13,495 bases of DNA from an uncultured Candidatus Saccharibacteria bacterium (GCA_948663575.1 CAPNAV010000024.1:1-13495); one strand, 5' to 3'; numbered from the stretch's first letter, positions 1 through 6,450 are shown. Made by a program: numbers and translations. The notes: a model not told the origin generated them from the letters alone.

Positions 1-371
1 AGAAAGTTTCACTTTCTTTTCTCTCGTCTCCTACGCGATTCGTCACAGGTCTCGCGCATCTCTTCCTCGGGCCGTTGCCCTCCGGAATGGTCTCTAAAGT
101 AGTATACATACAGAACCTAAAGCATCAGGCATAAACTCAAAGCCTTCTCACAAACTAGGTTTGGAGAGAATGATCTAATCACATTCTCGTGCTACAGCTT
201 GTAGGCTCTGTTTCTCATCACAAGCTAGTCTACTGGAGCTATAGCTCTCTAATCTCACCTACAGTGCTAGAGCTAGGGAGACTTTTCCGCAAAGCTAGGA
301 AGAGGTGGCAAGTTTGCTACCTATACTACACTGGATATTGCTACAATATATTGTTCGCCAAGAAATAGCCT
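1..371. other. Non-coding, dyad-rich region with CTAG motifs
   Basis: No reading frame here looks coding, and TAG stops are very dense on the minus strand. Short dyads seen: 1-17 (7-bp arms, 3-nt loop, followed by TTTT), 166-188 (GAGAATG/CATTCTC), an AGCTTGT/ACAAGCT pair (about 197-226), the 12-bp palindrome GAGCTATAGCTC at 236-247, and GGTGGCAA/TTGCTACC near 305-322. Degenerate motifs around ACTAGG or GCTAGG recur near 152, 222, 271 and 291. The segment 1-97 is richer in G+C, with TCTC-type repeats. It could be a structured RNA gene or a decayed repeat. I do not recognise an RNA family. Confidence 0.45.
98..169 (+). repeat. Left copy of a structured intergenic repeat
   Basis: Begins with AGTAGTATACATACAGAACC (98-117), which is exactly reverse-complementary to the last 20 bases of the window. 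A variable stem region follows (AGGC at 127-130 with GCCT at 142-145), then TTCTCACAAACTAGGTTTGGAGAGA (split here as TTCTCACAAACTA and GGTTTGGAGAGA). The right copy has the same order: identical 20-mer, a different short hairpin, then TCATCACAAACTATGG and TTTAGAGAGG. A conserved flank with a variable hairpin between is what an RNA family or a mobile repeat would show. Confidence 0.6.
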
Positions 372-413
372 TTTATCATTATCCATTATTAGTAGAGACT
401 AGGCAGCGGAGGG
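372..413 (-). repeat. Outer inverted repeat, left arm (cassette 3' end)
   Basis: 42 bp that match 993-1034 in reverse complement at 41 of 42 positions (the mismatch is at 384/1022). Read on the minus strand it encodes the last residues LRCLVSTNN plus three in-frame stops, TAA TGA TAA. The cassette interiors are much more diverged, with many synonymous changes, so this end has been kept identical by recent duplication, gene conversion or recombination. Confidence 0.85.
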
Positions 414-687
414 ATTGGGTAACATAACTATCCCACCGTGTTGATGGCCAAACTGTTCCGGTTTGATCGAATTGTGCAAAGTACGGTAGGCTCATTGTTA
501 GAAAATAACCGTTTCCACCGCGCCACAAGGTTGCATTTTCTGCGTAAGACGAGCTGCCTCTGCCGCTGCGCCCAATAAATAATGGCGATAACCAGGTATT
601 ATATATAGCATCTTCTCCTTCTGGCAATGTTATGCCAGCATTTGGTCGAGGTAGCCCACCTACTATTGGACTATCATCGCTCACCAA
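379..687 (-). pseudogene. Headless FISUMP-type C-terminal cassette A
   Basis: 102-residue frame opening at TTG (687-685) with LVSDD and ending in SLRCLVSTNNG. It contains the block series ITLP, WLSPLFIGRSGR, LWRGGNGY, STRWD, LRCLV. That is the layout of the C-terminal C-type-lectin-like (FISUMP) modules on CPR and Fibrobacter surface proteins. There is no Shine-Dalgarno, promoter or signal peptide, and an in-frame TGA lies four codons upstream of the TTG, so it is a C-terminal piece without its head. It is paralogous to cassette B on the other strand (shared LSPLF, WRG-NGY, RWD, LRCLVSTNN). Silent donor cassette or gene remnant are the two readings. I assign the family from motif order only. 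Confidence 0.6.
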
Positions 688-715
688 CCATATTATTCAT
701 TTGGTGAGCGATTAT
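673..715. repeat. Inner inverted repeat joining the two cassettes
   Basis: ATCGCTCACCAA (676-687) and TTGGTGAGCGAT (701-712) are perfect 12-bp arms around a 13-base spacer. Two further pairs match beyond one mismatch. In each cassette the arm encodes L-V-S-D, so both coding segments start at exactly this motif. It is therefore the shared 5' boundary of the cassettes as well as a possible hairpin. Confidence 0.75.
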
Positions 716-1027
716 GACGAAAATGGTGCCTCATATGCAAATCAGGGAGTTACTCTACCAAATAACAATAACGCAACGTACGACATTGGGCTATCACCGC
801 TATTTTACATACGGATTGGCAGAAATAATAGTAATGACACAAATACGGATTTTGCAATTGTGTGGCGCGGATCAAATGGTTATTTATGGTCGAGTAGTAC
901 TCGCAGCCAAATATCTGCATTCTTTGTAAATTTTAACGTCGTAAATAATTCGCCATCAGATCGATGGGATAATGGCCAGTCCATTTCCTTTCCCCTCCGC
1001 TGCCTAGTCTCTACTAATAATAGATAA
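701..1027 (+). pseudogene. Headless FISUMP-type C-terminal cassette B
   Basis: 108 residues from TTG 701: LVSDYDENG, then VTLPNNN, LSPLFYIRIGR, VWRGSNGYLWSSS, FVNFN, SDRWD and FPLRCLVSTNNR, with tandem stops TAA TGA TAA. GYLWSSS...PSDRW...FPLRCLV is the classic end of a FISUMP-type C-type-lectin-like module. The frame stays open upstream to 632, but that part is only the antisense of cassette A and looks meaningless. No ribosome binding site or promoter is visible. It is Asn-rich (AAT/AAC codons). An expressed full-length partner, with signal peptide and N-terminal domains, must lie elsewhere if this cassette is ever used. Confidence 0.62.
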
Positions 1028-1034
1028 TGATAAA
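993..1034 (+). repeat. Outer inverted repeat, right arm (cassette 3' end)
   Basis: Partner of 372-413 (41/42 identical in reverse complement). It spans the LRCLVSTNN codons, the triple stop and a few bases beyond. The identity covers both coding and untranslated sequence, so protein-level selection alone does not explain it. Confidence 0.85.
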
Positions 1035-1075
1035 GCGAGGGTAGTCCAAAATATTATGCTCGACAAGGTTGCATC

Positions 1076-1096
1076 GGTATACTATATTAGTATACC
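1076..1096. repeat. 21-bp perfect palindrome
   Basis: Arms GGTATACTA and TAGTATACC flank the 3-base centre TAT. No T-run follows, so it is not an obvious terminator. The arm TAGTATAC also occurs in the 20-mer of the end repeats (101-108). It is a possible protein-binding site. Confidence 0.5.
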
Positions 1097-1143
1097 TGCA
1101 TGTTGGATTGCCGTTTTATCCATTTATAATCTCCCCTCTAAAT

Positions 1144-1170
1144 GGTCACTAGTTTTATCTAGTGGCCTTT
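1144..1170 (+). terminator. Stem-loop terminator beyond cassette B and tmk
   Basis: GGTCACTAG (1144-1152), loop TTTTAT, CTAGTGGCC (1159-1167): 9 pairs with one wobble, followed by TTTGTCATTTT on the plus strand. It sits directly after the tmk stop (1172-1174, minus strand), so it could serve transcripts from both sides. The T-rich tail favours the plus direction. Confidence 0.55.
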
Positions 1171-1171
1171 G

Positions 1172-1873
1172 TCATTTTAGTATTTCTTTGACGGCTTGAT
1201 AGACGTCTTGATGAATGCTATCAATGCTGCGGAATTTGGTGCCAGCGGGAGTTGCGCAATTAATGAGTTGCCATTTAAAATAATCGGCCACAAAGTGACC
1301 GTTGTTATAGACTTTTTGGAGATAGTCAAGATTGCGCTCGTGAATATCGCCTTTAATGCCTTCGTTTTTGGTGCGCTCAGCGCGGAATTTATTGACGGTC
1401 TCAAGTGGAGCGTAAAGAAAAAGTACTAAATCGGGACGACCAATGCCGAGTTTGTTGTATTCGAAATCATCCACATAGTCTAGAAAACGTTTTTTGGCCG
1501 CTGGGTCATCTATGGTGGATGACTGATAAAGTAGACTAGACGTAGTGTAGCGGTCGAGAATAATTATTCGACCCTTTTCGTATTCTTGCTTCAGTTTGGT
1601 ATACCAAGTAACGGCGCGGTCATGAGCATAGAGACTATTAATAAAATACGGCGATAAGTCGCTAGGCTGACCGTAGTTTCCTGAAAGATACATTTCGACG
1701 CTTTTGCCTTGATATGAATAATAGGTTGGGAAATGATGATGACAAAATTTAATGCCGTCGGCTTTTAGGTGCTTAATAAGAGTTTTAAATTGCGTGGTTT
1801 TGCCAATGCCATCAGATGCTCCTTCGACAACTATAATCTTTCCCTGCCGTGCAGACGATGCAGTGCGAGCCAT
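1172..1873 (-). CDS. tmk: dTMP kinase
   Basis: Cytosolic P-loop kinase that phosphorylates dTMP to dTDP for DNA synthesis. The 233-aa protein carries VEGASDGIGKTTQ (P-loop, residues 16-28), LYAHDRAV (81-88, dTMP-site helix with Arg86), LDRYTTSSLLYQ (106-117, the DRY motif) and a basic lid region around 163-180 ending in GDIHERN. FPTYYS stands where many homologues have REPG. The first ten residues are an extension before the kinase core. The ATG is preceded by AAAAGGAGG at a good distance, and TGCTATAAT (1895-1903) lies just upstream. It follows the 511-aa membrane protein gene by about 36 bp and has its own promoter. Other nucleotide kinases of the same fold are less likely because of the DRY and ADR-like motifs. 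Confidence 0.88.
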   Translation of the reverse strand: MARTASSARQGKIIVVEGASDGIGKTTQFKTLIKHLKADGIKFCHHHFPTYYSYQGKSVEMYLSGNYGQPSDLSPYFINSLYAHDRAVTWYTKLKQEYEKGRIIILDRYTTSSLLYQSSTIDDPAAKKRFLDYVDDFEYNKLGIGRPDLVLFLYAPLETVNKFRAERTKNEGIKGDIHERNLDYLQKVYNNGHFVADYFKWQLINCATPAGTKFRSIDSIHQDVYQAVKEILK

Positions 1874-1894
1874 AATTGAACCTCCTTTTGGTTA

Positions 1895-1903
1895 ATTATA
1901 GCA
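1895..1903 (-). promoter_or_regulatory. Extended -10 promoter of tmk
   Basis: TGCTATAAT on the minus strand, with no convincing -35 seventeen bases upstream. A start site about 7 nt downstream would fall at the edge of the Shine-Dalgarno (1881-1889), giving a very short leader. Confidence 0.5.
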
Positions 1904-1909
1904 TGAAAA

Positions 1910-3445
1910 TTATTCAGCGTTAGAGTTTTCTGAGGAGAAATCGTCGTTATTGTTGCCTGAATTCGGATTAATAAAATTGGCGTAGAGTAGCTCGCGCAGT
2001 TCGTCGAGCGTATACTCGCGACCGCCTTCTAAAAGCACGGTGATGTGCGGATGAGAATTAATAGCTTCGCGGGTTTGACTGGAGTAAAGTAGAGGATTGA
2101 GACCAAGCTCGGCTAAAGCTTGGAGCTGAAGCTCGGGAGTATAGATGTAGGTGCCGTATTTACCGTTTAGATAGCCTTTGAGCGTGGTGCCATTGGGTAG
2201 ATAACTGTTCATAGCAATCGTATCAGCTGCAGCGAGTAAAATGTAATCTTTGGTAGTGATGACATTATTAATTTCATTATTGTAAAAGAGGCTGAATAGT
2301 AAATCGTTCGTTTCGGTACGATTGCCAAGGAAGTTATGGAGCGGTTCGACGAAGGTGTTGACAAGTACTTCTTCGCTAGCGGCTGGCGCTAAAATTACTA
2401 ACTCGCTAGGATTATTGTCGATGTTAATTGCGGAGGGTAGATTGCGATAAATATATTTAATACCGAGATTGGGTGGAAAATACGTGTTGATTATATCATT
2501 GGCGGTTTGACCAAAGTAGAAGGCGGCGCCGGTGATTACTACCGAGGTGTCGGTGATAGGTTCGTTTGGACCAGAGACTGCAAATAGCTCGTGGGTGCCG
2601 CGGCATTCAAAAAGGCCTGTATCACTAACCGTAGTAGGTAGATAAATTATGTCGTATGGCCCGGCACAAAGCGTGTAGGTGAGGTCGGAAAGTTCATTGG
2701 TGACACCGTCGAGACGGGCGTCGGCTTGGGCTTGGCCGAGTTGAATGATTTCTAGCTCAGCTTCTTTGGCTTGGTTGGACTGAGAAAACAAAAACGCTCC
2801 AGTGAAAATTCCTTCAAGTGCGCCGATCGCTATGAGACAGCCTGCGGCGACATGCAGCGGTAACCTAGGCTTGTCAGGATTGAGAAACTGCTTGGAAGCG
2901 ATAATGGCAGCAATAATCGTGGCAGCGATAATTAAGGTCATGATGAAAGCGATCTGATTAGGCTGGAACTGCACTAAAAATCCGATCCAGACGAAGATAC
3001 CAATCAACAAGGTGCCACTGGCGAGAATGGAGATAGATAAGCTGCGGCGCGGTTCTTCCTTCCAGGTGCGTATCATAGCGATAACCGCTGAAACAGCAAT
3101 TAAGCCAAAAACCAACATGGAGATGCGCTGCATCATGGGCGCGTAAGATGTGGTGACGTAAGGATAATCGTTGGTCAGTGCGAGGATGATCAGCTGTACG
3201 GGGCCTAGCGCGATACCGACGAGGGTGGCTAGAATGAAGTTGATAATCGTGAGCGGCATGGCAAACTCGTGATGCCAGCGGCTCATGGCGATTTCTTGCA
3301 TCAAGGCGGTTGGCCATAATAGCTGAAGAATTTGATTTTCGAGCGACTGCGCAGCGTTGATTTCGGGCTGAGAAATTGGCGCATTAGCAGGATTTTGAGT
3401 ATTTGTATTTTTGGCGACTGATTCGCCCACCTTTTGACCTTCCAT
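1910..3445 (-). CDS. Polytopic membrane protein with large outer domain, unknown function
   Basis: 511 residues, not recognised. A Gln/Asn-rich cytosolic-looking N-terminus (1-58) is followed by hydrophobic segments at about 63-90, 107-125, 137-160, 165-184 and 197-221. A helical, coiled-coil-like stretch comes next (222-252), then about 235 soluble residues with two Cys (260, 281) and an Asn/Ser/Asp-rich tail (494-511). The soluble part has several predicted beta/alpha stretches (e.g. SELVILAPAASEEVLVNTFVEP 347-368, named here by position only) and probably lies outside the membrane. Topology is inferred. The start is supported by TGCTAAAAT ending 9 nt before the ATG with no Shine-Dalgarno, i.e. 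leaderless. tmk follows downstream on the same strand. Confidence 0.75.
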   Translation of the reverse strand: MEGQKVGESVAKNTNTQNPANAPISQPEINAAQSLENQILQLLWPTALMQEIAMSRWHHEFAMPLTIINFILATLVGIALGPVQLIILALTNDYPYVTTSYAPMMQRISMLVFGLIAVSAVIAMIRTWKEEPRRSLSISILASGTLLIGIFVWIGFLVQFQPNQIAFIMTLIIAATIIAAIIASKQFLNPDKPRLPLHVAAGCLIAIGALEGIFTGAFLFSQSNQAKEAELEIIQLGQAQADARLDGVTNELSDLTYTLCAGPYDIIYLPTTVSDTGLFECRGTHELFAVSGPNEPITDTSVVITGAAFYFGQTANDIINTYFPPNLGIKYIYRNLPSAINIDNNPSELVILAPAASEEVLVNTFVEPLHNFLGNRTETNDLLFSLFYNNEINNVITTKDYILLAAADTIAMNSYLPNGTTLKGYLNGKYGTYIYTPELQLQALAELGLNPLLYSSQTREAINSHPHITVLLEGGREYTLDELRELLYANFINPNSGNNNDDFSSENSNAE

Positions 3446-3454
3446 ACTGTTTTA

Positions 3455-3463
3455 ATTTTAGCA
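3455..3463 (-). promoter_or_regulatory. Extended -10 promoter, near-leaderless start
   Basis: TGCTAAAAT on the minus strand. Only nine bases (TAAAACAGT) separate the hexamer from the ATG at 3445, and none resembles a Shine-Dalgarno. Transcription would begin within a few bases of the start codon. Confidence 0.5.
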
Positions 3464-3570
3464 TAAATTTTATGTATTTATGTAAGTTTTTGGATAAATT
3501 GAACGCGTAGGTAGTGTTTTTGATAGCTGTAAGCTGCGATTATGGCAATAAATTTGTTATAAATTAAGAT

Positions 3571-3585
3571 CTCATGACTCATGAG
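3571..3585. promoter_or_regulatory. Dyad upstream of the hydrolase promoter
   Basis: CTCATG-ACT-CATGAG, perfect 6-bp arms, ending 18 bp before the -35 box of the next gene. The position suits an activator or repressor site. No known operator is recognised. The rest of 3464-3603 is AT-rich with nothing else I can name. Confidence 0.3.
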
Positions 3586-3603
3586 CGAAATGACCCGTTA
3601 CTA

Positions 3604-3632
3604 TTGACTTTTTTGAGGAAGCGTGCTATTAT
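3604..3632 (+). promoter_or_regulatory. Promoter of the hydrolase-like gene
   Basis: TTGACT (3604-3609), 17-bp spacer, TATTAT (3627-3632) preceded by TGC, a near-consensus housekeeping promoter. The expected start is near 3639, leaving a leader of about 50 nt before the ATG at 3692. Confidence 0.7.
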
Positions 3633-3691
3633 GGAAGGATAGGGGGCTGTATTTTGATTCCCTGAAATCAAAGAACCTTAGGAGGTATATG

Positions 3692-4534
3692 ATGGACGTT
3701 TTATTAGCAACGTTGAGGGCATTTTTGTTCTTGAACACAGCGTTAGGAGTGATGCTGATTTTTCTGGCAAGAGCAAAGCGATATTCATCAAAAGTGCCGA
3801 GCGCCGTAAGCTCAGACAAGGACACTCTTTCGGTGACCTATATTTTCTTGGGTCCGGCGGATAGAGTGATTGACTTTGAGCCGCTGTGTAATGAGATTAT
3901 AGGAGAGGTGATCTTTGTTTGGGCAACGCATGATGGGTATAGTTGCTCCGTACTGATTGATACAGCGATTGATGACTTCGAAAAGCGAATATGGCAAGCG
4001 GACCAGCAGAACTTAGATGTTAGGATCGTGGGAGTGTCGCTTGGAGCGCAAGTAGCGGCGTGTTTGGCCACTAATCTACTTGATATGTTCCATGTGAAGG
4101 CTCAGCTGTACCTGGTCAATCCTTGTCTCGGAAGAGGACACCTGCGCTCGAAGTGCAAGTCTTATGCTGCGGACCTGTTTTGGCAATCGCCGCCGATTGT
4201 ACTAATGGAGATGATTTTACTCATAGCTCTGCGTTGTACAATTGGCATCTTTGGTACGATTCGCTTGAAAGCATTGAATAGCCTTTCTCTGAATATGTAT
4301 CTGGGAGCAAAACAGATGGAGCTGAGCAGTGTGCAACTGATGCCGGCGAGCTTGCTAATTTCGTATTGCCATGTAGTGATTAGCTTGTGGGATGAAAAAG
4401 TCAGTATTGCGGCTAGCAAAGATTATTTTCATGGCTGCAAAGACGTTGTGGATATCAGGGCGCGGCACTGCGACTTTCTCGAGCGTTTTCAGGAATATCA
4501 TGACGCACTGAATAAGTGTGGGCTCTACCGGTAA
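3692..4534 (+). CDS. Membrane-anchored alpha/beta-hydrolase-like protein
   Basis: 280 residues from ATG 3692, chosen because AGGAGG (3680-3685) sits 6 nt upstream. An earlier in-frame GTG at 3623 lies in the promoter itself. Residues about 4-26 form an N-terminal membrane anchor. IVGVSLGAQVAA (112-123) is the nucleophile elbow G-x-S-x-G, with Ser116. LWDEKVS (232-238) and RARHCDF (256-262) supply a plausible Asp234 and His259 in the order expected of an alpha/beta-hydrolase triad. A second hydrophobic stretch (168-190) lies in the cap region. The substrate cannot be told. It could be a lipase/esterase or peptidase-like enzyme facing the cytosol or the outside. It stands as a single gene with its own promoter and a following stem-loop. 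Confidence 0.65.
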   Translation: MDVLLATLRAFLFLNTALGVMLIFLARAKRYSSKVPSAVSSDKDTLSVTYIFLGPADRVIDFEPLCNEIIGEVIFVWATHDGYSCSVLIDTAIDDFEKRIWQADQQNLDVRIVGVSLGAQVAACLATNLLDMFHVKAQLYLVNPCLGRGHLRSKCKSYAADLFWQSPPIVLMEMILLIALRCTIGIFGTIRLKALNSLSLNMYLGAKQMELSSVQLMPASLLISYCHVVISLWDEKVSIAASKDYFHGCKDVVDIRARHCDFLERFQEYHDALNKCGLYR

Positions 4535-4540
4535 TTTAGA

Positions 4541-4564
4541 ATCGCCACTCAAACGGGTGGCGAT
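4541..4564 (+). terminator. Stable stem-loop after the hydrolase-like gene
   Basis: ATCGCCACTC and GGGTGGCGAT form ten pairs (one wobble) around an AAAC loop, starting 7 nt after the stop codon. There is no T-run after it, so it is an imperfect intrinsic terminator or an mRNA-protecting hairpin. Confidence 0.45.
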
Positions 4565-4694
4565 CTTGCCTTCGCGATAAAATGAGAGGAGGATTATTCG
4601 TTGGCATATTGAGACTTGGATTATTTGGGCGGAAATTTTTGAGATGTATTTATGCGGAACGCTAGAGGTTGAACTGGCAGAATTGTGATAAATA

Positions 4695-4703
4695 TGCTAA
4701 GAT
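4695..4703 (+). promoter_or_regulatory. Extended -10 promoter of ychF
   Basis: TATGCTAAGAT carries the TGC extension seen at other genes here. The -35 is unclear. The expected start near 4710 leaves about 34 nt of leader to the TTG at 4744. Confidence 0.45.
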
Positions 4704-4743
4704 ATAGGAAAGATATTATCAAAAATTGAAAGTTGAGGTTAGC

Positions 4744-5724
4744 TTGAATCTTAAAGTGGGAATTGTGGGTCTACCGAATGTAGGTAAATCGACATTATTT
4801 AATGCATTGACGAATGCAGGGGCGCTGGCAGCGAATTATCCTTTTGCGACGATTGAGCCAAACGTGGGAATTGTGCCTGTACCGGACGCAAGACTTGAGG
4901 TGCTAGCGAAAATGTATAATACACAGAAAGTGATTCCAGCGACAGTGGAGTTCGTGGATATTGCGGGGTTAGTCGAGGGGGCGTCAAAGGGTGAGGGCTT
5001 GGGTAATAAATTTTTGGCGCATATTCGGGAGTGTCAAATTATTTGTCATGTGGTGCGGGCCTTTCGGGATGGAGACGTGATTCGGGCGGAAGGGTCAAAA
5101 GATCCAAAGCATGATATAGAAGTAATCCAGACGGAACTAGAACTGGCTGATTTAGAAACGCGCGAAAAAGCCGCAGCGAAGCGCAAAAAGAACCCTCAAG
5201 AAGAGGCAGAGATTCCCTACCTGACTGACAAGCCGGTGATTTATATGTTTAATGTGGATGAAGATGGTTTGACGGATCAAGATTTGCAAAAACAGCTAGC
5301 AGAGATGGTGGCGCCGAGCCAAGCGATTTTTGTGAATGCGAAGCTTGAGGCGGAAATGTCAGGCATGAGTGCGGATGAGCGTAAGGAGTTCTTGGCTGAA
5401 TATGGCGTACAAGAGGATGCGCTGGGCGAGCTAATCAAGGCGGCATATAAGACACTCGGATTGCAAAGTTTTTTGACGGCTGGCGAAAAGGAAGTGCGGG
5501 CATGGACAATTAAGCAAGGTGCAACGGCTCCGGAGGCAGCTGGCACTATTCACACGGATTTTCAGCGCGGTTTCATTGCGGCGGAAGTGATGAAATATGA
5601 TGATCTGAAGGAGCTGGGAAGTGAGCAAGCCGTGAAGGCGGCTGGCAAGCTGAGAACTGAGGGCAAAACTTATGTGATGCAGGATGGGGATGTGGTGGAA
5701 TTTCGGTTTAACGTATCAAAATAA
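4744..5724 (+). CDS. ychF: Ribosome-associated ATPase YchF (OLA1 family)
   Basis: Obg-related P-loop protein that binds ribosomes and prefers ATP. From TTG 4744 it has 326 residues: GLPNVGKST P-loop (9-17), DIAGLVEGASKGEGLGNKFL (72-91, switch II), NVDE (170-173, the YchF replacement of the GTPase NKxD, explaining ATP preference), and a C-terminal TGS domain (about 244-326, ending GDVVEFRFNVSK). This start is preferred over TTG 4726 because GAGG sits 5 nt upstream and the protein then opens LKVGIVGLPNVG like its relatives. The usual length is about 363. The loss falls in the helical domain, where only a short Lys/Glu-rich segment (about 133-158) precedes the NVDE strand. The gene converges with the HAD gene over a shared stem-loop. 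Confidence 0.93.
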   Translation: MNLKVGIVGLPNVGKSTLFNALTNAGALAANYPFATIEPNVGIVPVPDARLEVLAKMYNTQKVIPATVEFVDIAGLVEGASKGEGLGNKFLAHIRECQIICHVVRAFRDGDVIRAEGSKDPKHDIEVIQTELELADLETREKAAAKRKKNPQEEAEIPYLTDKPVIYMFNVDEDGLTDQDLQKQLAEMVAPSQAIFVNAKLEAEMSGMSADERKEFLAEYGVQEDALGELIKAAYKTLGLQSFLTAGEKEVRAWTIKQGATAPEAAGTIHTDFQRGFIAAEVMKYDDLKELGSEQAVKAAGKLRTEGKTYVMQDGDVVEFRFNVSK

Positions 5725-5747
5725 AAATAAGCAGTTTTCAGAGTCGA

Positions 5748-5770
5748 CGACCCCTACGAACGAGGGGTCG
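5748..5770. terminator. Bidirectional terminator between ychF and the HAD gene
   Basis: CGACCCCT, loop ACGAACG, AGGGGTCG: eight perfect pairs centred between two convergent stops (5724 and 5782). T-runs are weak on both sides. Confidence 0.6.
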
Positions 5771-5781
5771 AGTTCGACAGA

Positions 5782-6450
5782 TTAGAGCGTGGGCTGAAGT
5801 TTTCGCCAAGAGCGTATACTCCTGATCATAGTATCAAGGATGCAATCAAGGCTACTAAAAACGTAGTAGTTTTTGTCACTCATGCGATCGCGTTCTGCGG
5901 GAGTGCAGTTCCAGGTTTTGGACGGAAGGAAATTGTAGCTGGCTTTGGAGGCGGCAACATTATAAGGGTTGTCGTCAATAAAAAAAGTTACGTCTGTGCC
6001 ATTTTCCTTACCTGCACCGGCATGCTTTTGGCTGGATACGGTCAAGACTAAATCGGAGTCCTGCAGAAAAGGCATGGCGGATTTGAGACGGCGATGTTTT
6101 ACCTCGGCAATATCTTGATTGAAGCTATTGGAATTGATTTGGACATGCACTCCAAGCTCATGCAAGACGGATATTTTCTTGACTCCAAGATAGAATTCCA
6201 TCTTTTCAAAGGGTCGGGGGTCGGCAAATGCGTCGTAAAGCCTCTTCTTTTCCTCGGCAGTGTAATGTGGGCTATTTTGGACAACGTAATTGTCCAATTT
6301 TGACGGATCGACACCAGCCAACTCGGCGGCAGAGGTAAATTGCGGCCAGAGCACATCGTCGACATCAAATACTGCCACGAGATTATTAATGTCAACAAAT
6401 GGCAGGAGCAGCGGTAAACTAAGTGGAACGGAGTGAACTTTACATAACAT
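5782..6450 (-). CDS. HAD-superfamily phosphatase, 5'-nucleotidase-like
   Basis: 222 residues from the ATG at 6450, selected because AAAGGAG lies 6 nt upstream; an upstream TTG-initiated frame to 6516 would overlap the promoter. HAD motifs: VAVFDVDDVLW (25-35; nucleophile Asp29 and acid/base Asp31), INSNS (105-109, motif II Ser/Asn), Lys in the 118-148 region, and FFIDDNPYNV (156-165; Asp159, Asp160 for Mg2+). Residues 36-90 form an alpha-helical cap. The enzyme should dephosphorylate a small phosphorylated substrate. A nucleotidase role is a guess from the overall layout. It is a single gene with its own promoter and a palindrome over the -10. Confidence 0.75.
   Translation of the reverse strand: MLCKVHSVPLSLPLLLPFVDINNLVAVFDVDDVLWPQFTSAAELAGVDPSKLDNYVVQNSPHYTAEEKKRLYDAFADPRPFEKMEFYLGVKKISVLHELGVHVQINSNSFNQDIAEVKHRRLKSAMPFLQDSDLVLTVSSQKHAGAGKENGTDVTFFIDDNPYNVAASKASYNFLPSKTWNCTPAERDRMSDKNYYVFSSLDCILDTMIRSIRSWRKLQPTL

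Noticed and set aside
98..120. Part of RNase P RNA because of ACAGAACC
   Set aside because: The neighbouring GGCUUA and the partner GAGGAAAGUCC context of RNase P are not found at the right positions.
632..700. N-terminal extension of cassette B
   Set aside because: This stretch is only the antisense of cassette A plus the inner spacer; the homologous part begins at 701.
372..1034. Diversity-generating retroelement variable repeat and template pair
   Set aside because: The module fold and the conserved 3' block fit, but differences between the cassettes are not limited to adenine positions, many are synonymous, and no reverse transcriptase is present.
3623..3691. Upstream GTG start for the hydrolase-like gene
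   Set aside because: The GTG lies between -35 and -10 of the promoter and cannot be transcribed from it.
4726..4743. Upstream TTG start for ychF
   Set aside because: No ribosome site at proper distance, and it adds residues not typical of the family.
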